DNA of 34,050 nt from Pseudomonadales bacterium (lineage in GTDB: Bacteria > Pseudomonadota > Gammaproteobacteria > Pseudomonadales > Pseudohongiellaceae), in the NCBI GenBank assembly GCA_022821865.1, contig JAJECW010000004.1, positions 1 through 34,050 on the forward strand, given 5' to 3'. Both the position numbers and the translations under genes were made by a program. The notes under the pieces are model-generated. The model did not search any database and was not told the origin of the DNA. It saw nothing but the letters and a program-made list of their open reading frames with translations. Position 1 is the stretch's first letter. Each line of letters begins with the position of its first letter. Positions 19,201-29,552 of this stretch are shown piece by piece.

Positions 19201-19769
19201 ACCGCCTGGGAGACGCAAAAGCCTCACGCGCGAATCAGCAATTCGCCGGCATGCTCGCCGATATTCGCGTGCGCAAGCGCGACCGGGGAGACATGGCGAT
19301 CATGGTGCTCGACGACGGCGCCGCCAGGCTCGAAGCGGTCATGTACGATCCGGAATTCGGCCAGGTTCGGGACCGTCTGGAAAAGCATGGCGTTTACCTT
19401 TTTGAAGGCAAGGTTTCCAAAGACGATTTCAATGGCGGCGTGCGGTTGCAGGCGAGAAAGGCGATGACCCTCGCCGAGGCCAGGGCGAGACATGCCCGCA
19501 GTCTCTCCCTGCGCCTGGCGGATGCCGCGCTGCCTGACGATTTTTGCCGCCAGCTCGCGGACCTGCTGGCGCCGTATCGGAGCAATGGCAAGGCCGGCGA
19601 TAACAAGGCCCGCTGCAAAGTGCTCATCGATTACCGCCGCGGCGACTTGCGGGGGTGTATAATGCTCGGTTCCGACTGGGCGGTGGCGCCGGCGGATGAA
19701 CTCGTCCGCAGCCTGTGCGCGGAATTCGGCCCCGAACGGGTCAAACTCCAGTATCAGGACCGACAATGA
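16254..19769 (+). CDS. dnaE: DNA polymerase III alpha subunit
   Basis: DnaE is the replicative polymerase subunit. The 1171-residue product (E. coli 1160) begins with a PHP domain (FIHLRLHTEFSISDGL). The palm has GPGRGSGAGSIVAWALGITD and catalytic Asp406 and Asp408 in MPDFDIDFCM; the third Asp is Asp562 in LVKFDFLGLRTL. Further: RNIGKHAGGVVIAPG, ALYRPGPLQSGM, GVILYQEQVMKIAQ, FNKSHSVAYALLAYQTAWLK, and the helix-hairpin-helix and OB-fold region (LGYYLTAHPMDEY, VRKRDRGDMAIMVLDDGAA). The ATG at 16254 gives MSEP, as in E. coli. The TGA stop (19767-19769) is the first base triplet of a module V hairpin. Confidence 0.97.
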   Translation: MSEPASTQTFIHLRLHTEFSISDGLIAIGPLVECLREQGMPAVAVTDLANLFALIKFYQGARQAGIKPVCGCELRVTDTASGHISQLVLLARDETGYHNLLRLVSDIYVENEPGAEFSLDKARLGSYSDGLIALSGALQSDIAAALLAGNVELARGLLDSWRELFPGSFYIELQRLGKSGEEEYIEAALGLARDSGCPVVATNDVRFLGEDDFEAHEARVCITQRRVLDDPGRPRDYTPRQHLRGAGEMIELFRDIPEAVGATVDITRRCNLDLELIQRLPEFPLPPGETASLNEYLSRVAAGGLAGRLAGRPEPSAAGAPTAGDYQARLEEELGIINQMDFAGYFLIVMEFVQWAKANGIPVGPGRGSGAGSIVAWALGITDVDPLEYDLLFERFLNPERVSMPDFDIDFCMEGRDRVISHVAEIYGKDAVSQIITFGTMAAKAVVRDVARVQGKPFSLGDKLSRMIPGTVGMTLRQALAERPELKEFIESDDDAGEIFEMALKLEGIARNIGKHAGGVVIAPGRLTDFTPLFRDQERTGSSLLTQYDKDDVETAGLVKFDFLGLRTLTIIDWAVKSIADQEGARIDIAGLPLDDRKVYRMLGKGSTTAVFQLESRGLKQLIRKLKPSRFDDLVALVALYRPGPLQSGMVDDFIDRKHGRKEVNYPLPELEPVLKGTYGVILYQEQVMKIAQLLGKYTLGRADILRKAMGKKDPEEMARQRDAFMSGALEQGVPERKASDLFDLMEKFAGYGFNKSHSVAYALLAYQTAWLKTHYPAYFMAAVLSAEMNQTDKIMELVTECREMGLTVLSPDINRGEYRFSVDDQGRIVYGLGAIRNLGQGQIERIAGAREEGGFRSLPDLCRRVGGQLDNKNVIEILIDSGACDALAEGEAPAVRAKLRHCLPEVIKAAEQHLEDQAFGIANLFADVEAEPEAGEKLPASAAEARVDKRAALEAERECLGYYLTAHPMDEYWPELEQFAPNRLGDAKASRANQQFAGMLADIRVRKRDRGDMAIMVLDDGAARLEAVMYDPEFGQVRDRLEKHGVYLFEGKVSKDDFNGGVRLQARKAMTLAEARARHARSLSLRLADAALPDDFCRQLADLLAPYRSNGKAGDNKARCKVLIDYRRGDLRGCIMLGSDWAVAPADELVRSLCAEFGPERVKLQYQDRQ

Positions 19770-19801
19770 AAAATTCCATGGATGGAATTTTTCAGAGAAT
19801 A
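19767..19801 (+). terminator. Module V hairpin at the dnaE stop codon
   Basis: AAAAATTCCA (19769-19778) pairs perfectly with TGGAATTTTT (19783-19792) around TGGA, followed by CAGAGAATAC. The dnaE TGA provides the TGA that precedes the A-tract in other copies. Compared with copies at 1833 and 20087, the sixth stem pair is T-A instead of C-G, a compensated change. Likely terminator or 3'-end stabiliser for dnaE. Confidence 0.6.
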
Positions 19802-19970
19802 CCTAGGAGGCTGCGCCGTAGGAATTCGCGAAAGCGAAAATTCGCTATCGCCGCGCCCCTGGCCGGTCGATTGAGGCGAATATTGGTGAATATGCAACGA
19901 AATCGAGCGGCCAGGGGCGTGGATGAGAGCGGATTTGCAGCCGTGAATTCCTACGGCGCAGGCTCCTAGG
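19802..19970. repeat. REPIN-like nested inverted repeat, copy 1
   Basis: Outer arms 19802-19827 and 19945-19970 are inverted copies with 25 of 26 matches, each with GGAG near its outer end followed by CTGCGCCG and GGAATTC. Inner arms 19854-19872 and 19901-19919 match 18 of 19 (CGCCCCTGGCCG core). The whole element recurs inverted at 33732-33894. A GGAG tetranucleotide next to an imperfect hairpin, in inverted pairs, is the layout of REP/REPIN elements mobilised by RAYT transposases; no such gene is in the window. This and the flanking repeats fill the 366-bp dnaE-accA gap. Confidence 0.8.
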
Positions 19971-20116
19971 GAAGCTCTGATTAAGTCAGAGCTTCCCTGC
20001 GGCACATGGAAGTGCCGCCGAATTCGATGGCATAAGCCATTGAATTCGGGAGCAAAACAAAACCACGCTTTTGTTTTGCGATAATGAAAAACTCCACGGA
20101 TGGAGTTTTTCAGAGA
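19968..20116 (+). repeat. Composite palindromic repeat, copy D (modules I-V complete)
   Basis: Module I pairs AGGGAAGCTCTGA (19968-19980) with 19986-19998. Module II pairs GCGGCAC (19999-20005) with 20012-20018. Module III pairs 20018-20031 with 20036-20049. Module IV pairs 20052-20062 with 20069-20079. Module V pairs AAAAACTCCA (20087-20096) with 20101-20110, followed by CAGAGAA. Modules III and IV are nearly identical to copy A. It abuts the REPIN-like element on the left and accA on the right. Confidence 0.92.
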
Positions 20117-20117
20117 A

Positions 20118-20144
20118 CTAGGAGCCTGACCCGCGGTGAATCCC
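20118..20144 (+). repeat. REP arm remnant covering the accA start
   Basis: CTAGGAGCCTG (20118-20128) is identical to the REP arm end seen in the REPIN-like element; the following bases match with gaps. It supplies AGGAG (20120-20124), the likely Shine-Dalgarno for the accA GTG at 20136. Confidence 0.5.
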
Positions 20145-21089
20145 GATTATCTGGAATTTGAACAGCCGATTGCCGAGTTGGAAGGCAAGATCAGCGAGTT
20201 GCGCCTGGTGGGCAGCGACAATGAGATCAATATCAATGAGGAAATCCAGACCCTGCGGCAGAAAAGCCTGCGCCTGACCGAAAAAATCTACGCCAACCTC
20301 TCCCCCTGGCAGATCTGTCAGGTGGCGCGCCATCCATTGCGGCCGTACACCCTGGACTACCTCAAGCACATCTTCACCGATTTCGACGAATTGCACGGCG
20401 ACCGTCTCTATGCCGACGATCAGGCCATCATCGGCGGCCCGGCGAAGATCGACGGCCGCCCGGTCATGGTGATCGGCCACCAGAAGGGACGCGGCACCCG
20501 GGCCAAGATCAGGCACAATTTCGGCATGCCGCGGCCGGAGGGCTATCGCAAGGCGCGCCGGCTGGTGGAACTCGCCGAGCGCTACCGGCTGCCGGTCATC
20601 TGCCTGATCGACACGCCGGGAGCCTACCCGGGCATGGATTCGGAAGAGCGCGGCATCAACGAGGCCATCGCGGAGAACATGGCGATGATGTCCCGCGTGC
20701 GGACGCCATTGATCGCCACGGTCACCGGCGAGGCGAATTCCGGCGGCGCCATCGCCATCGGAGTAAGCGACCAGCTCAATATGCTCCAGTATTCGACGTA
20801 TACGGTTATCACTCCCGAGGGTTGCGCGACGATTCTGTGGAAATCGGCCGAGTTCGCCTCCGCAGCCGCCGAGGCCATGGGGGTCACCGCCGAGCGGCTC
20901 AGGCAGATCGGCATTGTCGATCACATCATCGCCGAGCCCCTGGGCGGCGCCCATCGCGACGTGGAGCAGGTCGCCGGGAGAATCAAGTCGTCCCTGCTTG
21001 ACCAGATCGGGCAATTGACGGCGATGGAGGTGGATGATCTGATTGAGCGGCGATACCGGCGGTTGATGAGCTACGGGATCAGTAGCTGA
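20136..21089 (+). CDS. accA: Acetyl-CoA carboxylase carboxyltransferase alpha subunit
   Basis: AccA with AccD transfers the carboxyl group from carboxybiotin to acetyl-CoA, giving malonyl-CoA. The 317-residue product matches E. coli (319) throughout: [116 protein letters not shown] and [10 protein letters not shown]. The GSGGA oxyanion region is NSGGAIAIG. The GTG start is chosen because [11 protein letters not shown] aligns with the family start; it lies inside a REP arm remnant. A 385-bp gap follows. Confidence 0.96.
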   Translation: MNPDYLEFEQPIAELEGKISELRLVGSDNEININEEIQTLRQKSLRLTEKIYANLSPWQICQVARHPLRPYTLDYLKHIFTDFDELHGDRLYADDQAIIGGPAKIDGRPVMVIGHQKGRGTRAKIRHNFGMPRPEGYRKARRLVELAERYRLPVICLIDTPGAYPGMDSEERGINEAIAENMAMMSRVRTPLIATVTGEANSGGAIAIGVSDQLNMLQYSTYTVITPEGCATILWKSAEFASAAAEAMGVTAERLRQIGIVDHIIAEPLGGAHRDVEQVAGRIKSSLLDQIGQLTAMEVDDLIERRYRRLMSYGISS

Positions 21090-21138
21090 TTGGGGGATAA
21101 ACTGTCTTTCTGTATGTGGCGAAGCCTCCCGCAAACTA

Positions 21139-21164
21139 TCATTCCGCGCGAAGTCGCGGAATCT
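21139..21164 (+). repeat. Short REP-like palindrome (also at 27101-27126)
   Basis: TCATTCCGCGCGAAGTCGCG and the next six bases contain the hairpin CCGCG / CGCGG. The 26-base segment matches 27101-27126 at 20 positions without gaps. A related split version may exist near 32428. It lies in the accA-tilS gap, 50 bp past the accA stop. Confidence 0.5.
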
Positions 21165-21199
21165 TGGTCAGACTGGTAGTGACTACTGTGGCTTCGAGC

Positions 21200-21410
21200 G
21201 GGCCTGTGGGCGGGAATTTTCTTCTTGCCCGCGTTCAGGAATTTGCGTAGATCGCCGCTGTCGGGTTGGGCTATTTGGCGGACGCCGTAAATACGTCCGT
21301 GTAGGCTTCAGGTTCGGCATCCTGCCTCACATGCCCGCCAAATAGCCCAACCCGACAGCGGCTTGAAGCCTGACAGGATTTTCAGAAAACGAGTTTCCGC
21401 CCACAGGCCC
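21200..21410. repeat. Large nested inverted repeat in the accA-tilS gap
   Basis: Outer arms GGGCCTGTGGGCGG (21200-21213) and 21397-21410 are perfect 14-bp inverted copies. Inner arms 21254-21281 and 21335-21362 are perfect 28-bp inverted copies. The 53-base centre contains further self-complementary bits (for example AGGCTTCAGG and CCTGCCT). It shares no module with the composite repeats. Similar centre sequence with a GGACGTATTTACGGCGTCC-like hairpin is, from memory, common as an intergenic repeat in other gammaproteobacteria. It could be a MITE, a structured RNA or a strong terminator. No ORF is credible in 21090-21474. Confidence 0.85.
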
Positions 21411-21474
21411 TTGCACCGTATTGAACTTATTGGTCAAGGCTTCGATTGCGGAAGTTGAATAGGCAGGATTTTTC

Positions 21475-22763
21475 ATGTCTTTGCCGGGTAGTGTTTTTGC
21501 GGATATCCCTGCCGATGCTCCCGTGGCGGTTGGATTTAGCGGAGGGATGGATTCGGCGGTTTTGCTGGATCTGGCTTGCGGGGTTTTTTTGGCGCCGGGG
21601 CGGCTGCGGGCGCTTCATGTCAATCATGGGCTGCATGATGATGCCGGGAAATGGGAGGGGTTTTGCCGGGGGGCTTGTGCGGAGCGGGGGATTCCCCTGG
21701 AAGTGCTTCGGGTGGGGGTGGCGAAGTCCGGCGCGAGTCTGGAGGGGCGGGCGCGGGAGGCTCGTTATGGGGCGTTCCGCAAGACCTTGGCGCCGGGGGA
21801 GTTTCTGCTGCTGGGGCATCATCTGGACGACCAGATGGAAACGTTGCTGCTGCGGCTGTTGCGGGGCGCCGGGCTGCGGGGGCTGACGGGAATTCCCGGG
21901 CGGCGGGCGCTGGGGCGGGGGCTGATTTTCAGGCCCTTGCTGCACTGTGAAAGGCGGGAGTTGGCTGATTATGCCCGGGAGCGTGGCCTGGCCTGGGTGG
22001 AGGATGCGTCCAATCGTGATATCGGTTTCGACCGGAATTTCTGCCGCCATGAGATTCTGCCGCTGATGGGGCGGCGCTGGCCCGGCTACCGGCGGGATTG
22101 GGAAAGGTCGCGTCAACTGATCGGGCGGGCGGATGGTCTGCTTGATGAGCTTGCCGGGATCGATCTGGCGCGCTGCGCTGCCGATAAGGCCAACTGCCTG
22201 CGAGTGGACCGGCTGCGGCAATTGGGCCGTCCCCGCCTGCATAATGCCCTGCGCTGCTGGATTGAGGCCGGGACCGGCAGGCCCGCGGATCCGGGGAAGC
22301 TGCGGCGATTGCCCGATGGGCTGATCTTGCCGGAACAGGAAATCAGGGCTGAAATAGAATTCGGCGAACATTTCGTGCGCAAGTACCACGATGGCCTGTA
22401 CTTGCTGCCGCGACTGGCGCCGGTCGAACAGGACTACTCTGTGGAGTGGAATCCGTCCCGGCAGCCGGTGCTGGCGTTGCCCGGCAATGGCAGCCTGCAT
22501 GCGAAGCCGGTTTCCGGGGAAGGGCTGGCCGGGAAAAGCTACCGGGTCCGCTATCGGCAGGGCGGCGAAAGCTGCCGCCTCGCCCGTCGTCCGACCAAAA
22601 CCCTGAAGAAAATCCTCAATGAGGCCAGGCTGGCGCCCTGGCTGCGAAACCGCCTTCCATTGTTGCATGACGGCGAAAACATCGCCGCCATTCCGGGTAT
22701 CGGAACCGCCGAATCCGCGCTCGCCGGCGAAACCGCCTACCAAATCGAATGGCGTAATCCGTA

Positions 22764-22767
<4 letters not shown>
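21475..22767 (+). CDS. tilS: tRNA(Ile)-lysidine synthetase
   Basis: TilS attaches lysine to C34 of tRNA-Ile(CAU) using ATP, switching its codon from AUG to AUA. The N-type ATP pyrophosphatase P-loop is AVGFSGGMDSAVLL (SGGMDS at residues 22-27), followed by LRALHVNHGL, GHHLDDQMETLLLRLLRG, GLRGLTGIPG and RPLLHCERREL. The linker and C-terminal domains follow with RQGGESCRLARRPTKTLKKI and APWLRNRLPLL. Length 430 (E. coli 432). ATG 21475 has AGGCAGG upstream. The first third is unusually G-rich on the coding strand, with many GGG glycine codons and G-ending codons, unlike the C-ending preference of its neighbours. Confidence 0.95.
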
Positions 22768-24540
<1,773 letters not shown>

Positions 24541-24541
<1 letters not shown>

Positions 24542-24580
24542 TCCGCGAACCCGGGCCCAGTCCCGCGAACCAGGGCCAGC
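24541..24580 (+). repeat. Two imperfect 20-bp tandem units before kdsA
   Basis: 24541-24560 and 24561-24580 align as CCGCGAACCCGGGCCCAG and CCGCGAACCAGGGCCAGC after two leading bases. They fill the whole pyrG-kdsA spacer. No function assigned. Confidence 0.45.
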
Positions 24581-24581
24581 C

Positions 24582-26764
<2,183 letters not shown>

Positions 26765-26805
26765 CCGCGAAATTTCACGGTACGGGACAGCGAACGGAAA
26801 CCGTC

Positions 26806-27081
26806 ATGAAATTATTGCTTGTCGCTCTGCTGGCGATCGCGTGCTGGTTTCAGTATCAGCTCTGGCTGGGTGAAGACGGCTACCTCGCCCTGGGGGCGCG
26901 GCAGGCGGAAGCCAACGAGCAGCGCGACCATATCGCGAAACTGCGGGAAAGCAACCGGCAACTGGAAGTGGAAGCGCTGGATCTGAAAAATGGCCATGAG
27001 GCCATCGAGGAAAGAGCCCGTTCGGAACTCGGCATGATCAGGGAAGGCGAGACCTTCCATATCGTCGTGGACCAGGATTGA
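26806..27081 (+). CDS. ftsB: Cell division protein FtsB
   Basis: FtsB is a bitopic inner-membrane protein that joins FtsL and FtsQ in the divisome. The product is 91 residues: a membrane helix at about 2-20 (MKLLLVALLAIACWFQYQLW), then a periplasmic coiled coil (HIAKLRESNRQLEVEALDLK) and the conserved AIEERARSELGMIREGETFH. E. coli FtsB is 103 residues. ATG 26806 was chosen because the membrane helix then begins at once, as in relatives, and GGAAA lies upstream; ATG 26761, overlapping the eno stop, would add 15 residues. eno-ftsB-ispD is the usual order. Confidence 0.94.
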   Translation: MKLLLVALLAIACWFQYQLWLGEDGYLALGARQAEANEQRDHIAKLRESNRQLEVEALDLKNGHEAIEERARSELGMIREGETFHIVVDQD

Positions 27082-27100
27082 TCAGACGTTCCCCTGTGAG

Positions 27101-27164
27101 TCATCCTGCGCGTAGCCGCGGGACCTCCCTGGACAGGCCACCGCGGGAGGTTCCGCGACTGCGC
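27101..27164. repeat. REP-like inverted pair in the ftsB-ispD gap
   Basis: The left arm 27108-27129 and right arm 27145-27164 form an imperfect inverted repeat sharing CGCGG, ACCTCCC and GCGC blocks with a 2-base bulge. 27101-27126 matches the single copy at 21139-21164 at 20 of 26 positions. It occupies most of the 142-bp gap. Confidence 0.55.
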
Positions 27165-27223
27165 TTCGCTGCGCGCGGAGTGGCGGGGAAGGGGTTGAGT
27201 ACCAAGATGAAAATGGCTCCCTG

Positions 27224-27925
27224 ATGAACTGCTGGGGCATTCTCCCCGCCGCGGGAAGCGGCGCGCGTTTCGGGTCCGCGGTTCCCAAGCAGTACCTGTC
27301 GCTCCAGGGCCGCGCGGTGCTGTCCTGGTCCATTGAAGCCCTGCTTGCCGCTCCTGTCAGGGGGCTTGCCATTGCGCTCAGCCCTGGAGACGGTCATTGG
27401 CCGGCCCTGGGCTGGAATCGGGACCCCAGGATCATCGCCTGCCAGGGCGGCGCCCAGCGCCAGCAGTCCGTGTTTGGCGGATTGCTGGCGCTGGAGGAAC
27501 AGGCCTGGGATGATGATTGGGTTCTGGTTCACGACGCGGTGAGGCCCTGTGTCCGAAGCGATGACATCCTGCGGTTGATTCGGGAAACCGGCGCGGCAGG
27601 TGCTGATGGCGGCCTGCTTGGCTGGCCTGCGGACAATGCCCTCAAGCGCGTTGCCGCTGATGGCATCGTGCGGGACAATGTGCCGCGGCGGGACTGCTGG
27701 AATGCGGCGACGCCCCAGATGTTCCGCTTTGGCGTTTTGCGCCAGGCACTGCGTCGGGCGGAATCCGAACGACTGTCGCACCCGGATGAATCGGCGGCGG
27801 TCATGGCTGCCGGAGGCAGCGTAATCATGGTTCCCTGCGCCAAAGACAATATCAAGATCACCCGCGAGCCCGACCTGGAACTGGCCACCGCGATTCTTGC
27901 CGCCCGCCAGGAAAATTCAACATGA
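27224..27925 (+). CDS. ispD: 2-C-methyl-D-erythritol 4-phosphate cytidylyltransferase
   Basis: IspD joins MEP and CTP to give CDP-methylerythritol. Visible: ILPAAGSGARFGSAVPKQYL (nucleotide loop with the catalytic Arg and Lys), GAQRQQSVFGGL, VLVHDAVRPCV, the NVPRRDCWNAATPQMFRFG segment and KDNIKITREPDL. Length 233 (E. coli 236). Its end overlaps the ispF ATG by 4 nt. The three MEP enzymes in this window (Dxr, IspD, IspF) feed UppS. Confidence 0.95.
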   Translation: MNCWGILPAAGSGARFGSAVPKQYLSLQGRAVLSWSIEALLAAPVRGLAIALSPGDGHWPALGWNRDPRIIACQGGAQRQQSVFGGLLALEEQAWDDDWVLVHDAVRPCVRSDDILRLIRETGAAGADGGLLGWPADNALKRVAADGIVRDNVPRRDCWNAATPQMFRFGVLRQALRRAESERLSHPDESAAVMAAGGSVIMVPCAKDNIKITREPDLELATAILAARQENST

Positions 27926-28452
27926 GCCATCCAGATCCCCGAAAACTCCGCATCGGACATGGTTTCGACGCGCATCGCTTTGCGCCGGATTTCGACCCCG
28001 CCAGCCCGCTGGTGCTTGCCGGCGTGATCCTGCCCGTGAAGCGCAGCCTGCTGGCGCACTCCGATGGCGACCTGGTGCTGCACGCCCTTGCCGACGCCGT
28101 GCTCGGCGCCGCCGCGGCGGGCGACATCGGCAGGCTTTTTCCCGACAGCGACGCCAGCATCGCCGGAATTTCCAGCAACGTGATTCTGGACGCCGCGCTC
28201 GAAGCCGCGGCGGCGAAGGGCTTGCGCCTGATCAATCTCGATCTCACCGTGGTGGCCCAGGTTCCGAAACTTTCGCCTTTTGCCGAAGGGATGCGGGAAA
28301 GCCTCGCCGGGCTGACGGGTCTGCCCCGGAATAGCGTCAATCTCAAGGCCACCACCACCGAAGGCATGGGCTGGCTCGGTCGGGAAGAGGGCATGGCCTG
28401 CCATGCGGTGGTGTTGCTAGGAGCCCGCGCCGCAGGAATTCGTGAAAGCTAA
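27922..28452 (+). CDS. ispF: 2-C-methyl-D-erythritol 2,4-cyclodiphosphate synthase
   Basis: IspF cyclises CDP-ME 2-phosphate to MEcPP with loss of CMP. The trimeric enzyme has zinc ligands Asp16 and His18 in RIGHGFDAHRF and His46 in LLAHSDGDLVLHAL. LGAAAAGDIGRLFPDSD and the C-terminal LKATTTEGMGWLGREEG follow. Length is 176 against about 159 in E. coli. Extra residues lie at the N-terminus (about 8) and the C-terminus, where the usual end near AVVLL is followed by GARAAGIRES. Those last ten codons and the stop fall in a REP arm copy (28417-28457), so the protein end has been rewritten by a repeat. Confidence 0.95.
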   Translation: MSHPDPRKLRIGHGFDAHRFAPDFDPASPLVLAGVILPVKRSLLAHSDGDLVLHALADAVLGAAAAGDIGRLFPDSDASIAGISSNVILDAALEAAAAKGLRLINLDLTVVAQVPKLSPFAEGMRESLAGLTGLPRNSVNLKATTTEGMGWLGREEGMACHAVVLLGARAAGIRES

Positions 28453-28457
28453 TCGCC
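28417..28457 (+). repeat. Solitary REP arm overlapping the ispF 3' end
   Basis: The 33 bases 28417-28449 match 19803-19835 of the REPIN-like element at 29 positions, including CTAGGAG, GCGCCG, AGGAATTCG and GAAAGC. It continues TAATCGCC, where the element has CTATCGCC after a 10-base deletion. The repeat provides the ispF stop (TAA) and ends at the truD GTG. Confidence 0.75.
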
Positions 28458-29552
28458 GTGGACCACGCCCAGCACTGGGAACAGCTTGCCCGCCTGCTTC
28501 CGGAACCGAAGAATCACGCAAGGCTCAAGTCCTGTCCCGTTGACTTCCAGGTGCGGGAAGAACTCGGCTTCGCCCCCGGCGGAAGCGGCGAGCATCTATG
28601 TGTCGAAGTGGAAAAATCCGGGCTTACGACCGGCGAAGCCGCCCGCCGGCTGGTGGCCGCCTGCGGCCTCGGCCGGGCCGATATCGGTTACGCCGGCATG
28701 AAGGACCGCCACGCCCGCACCACCCAGTGGTTCAGCCTGCGGCTCCCGAAATCGGAAGTTTACCGGTTGAAGAGCGCCGAAGACGACAGCCTGCGGATTC
28801 TGCAATCCGGGCGCAATCATCGCAAGATTCGCATCGGCAGCCACCGCCGCAACCATTTCGAAATTCTGCTGCGGGATTTTCGCGGCAGCCGGGAAGACCT
28901 GGAAAGCCGGCTCGAAACCCTGGCGGGACAGGGCGCGCCCAACTACTTCGGCCCCCAGCGTTTCGGGCGGCTGGCGAACAATCTGGCGCAGGTGGAACTT
29001 GCCGCGCGGCCTGGTGCGCCCCGGCCGGGGCGAAGCGGGCGCGGCAGGCTGTACTCCGCCGCAAGGGCCTTGCTGTTCAACGAAGTGCTCTCCCTGCGGC
29101 TGGCTCGGGGCAACTGGAACGACTTGCTGCCGGGCGATGTGCTGGCCCTCGATGGCTCAGGCCGCCTCTTCCTGCCGGAGGAAGAGGAATCGTCTCGCGC
29201 CGAGTCTTCGCGGCCCCTCCGGAAAAGGCTTGCTGCGCTGGACATCCATATCACGGGGCCATTGCCCGGAGCGAATTTTCCGCAACACGGATATGCAACT
29301 CGCGGCGAGGCTGCCGATATGGAAGATGCGGTGCTTGAAAAACATCCGGCGATACTCGATTGGCTGCGCCGGGAACAAGTCGAGGCGGGCCGCCGGCCCC
29401 TGCGTCTGGCGCTGCGGAATTTGCGCTGGAACTGGACCCGCGAAGGATTGCAGTTGCGCTTCGCCCTTGCGCGGGGCGCTTACGCCACGAGTTTGATCAG
29501 GGAACTTTGCATCACCGATGGAAGCGAACACAAAACCGAAACTGAATCTTGA
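28458..29552 (+). CDS. truD: tRNA pseudouridine(13) synthase
   Basis: TruD makes pseudouridine 13 in tRNA-Glu. The 364-residue product (E. coli 349) has CPVDFQVREELGFAPGGSGE, IGYAGMKDRHARTTQWFSL with catalytic Asp83, RNHFEILLRDF, APNYFGPQRFGR and a C-terminal LRNLRWNWTREGLQLRFALARG. The insert domain (about 210-300) includes an acidic Glu-Glu-Ser stretch. The start is GTG at 28458, five bases past the ispF stop, with no clear Shine-Dalgarno. The 3' end overlaps pcm by 35 nt. Confidence 0.94.
   Translation: MDHAQHWEQLARLLPEPKNHARLKSCPVDFQVREELGFAPGGSGEHLCVEVEKSGLTTGEAARRLVAACGLGRADIGYAGMKDRHARTTQWFSLRLPKSEVYRLKSAEDDSLRILQSGRNHRKIRIGSHRRNHFEILLRDFRGSREDLESRLETLAGQGAPNYFGPQRFGRLANNLAQVELAARPGAPRPGRSGRGRLYSAARALLFNEVLSLRLARGNWNDLLPGDVLALDGSGRLFLPEEEESSRAESSRPLRKRLAALDIHITGPLPGANFPQHGYATRGEAADMEDAVLEKHPAILDWLRREQVEAGRRPLRLALRNLRWNWTREGLQLRFALARGAYATSLIRELCITDGSEHKTETES

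Noticed and set aside
19656..19663. TGTATAAT within the dnaE 3' end as an accA promoter
   Set aside because: Perfect TATAAT, but no -35 at the right distance, and module V and other hairpins lie between it and accA; not listed as a feature.
19802..20116. CRISPR-like array
   Set aside because: The repeated units are inverted palindromes of differing sequence without regular spacers, and no cas genes are present.
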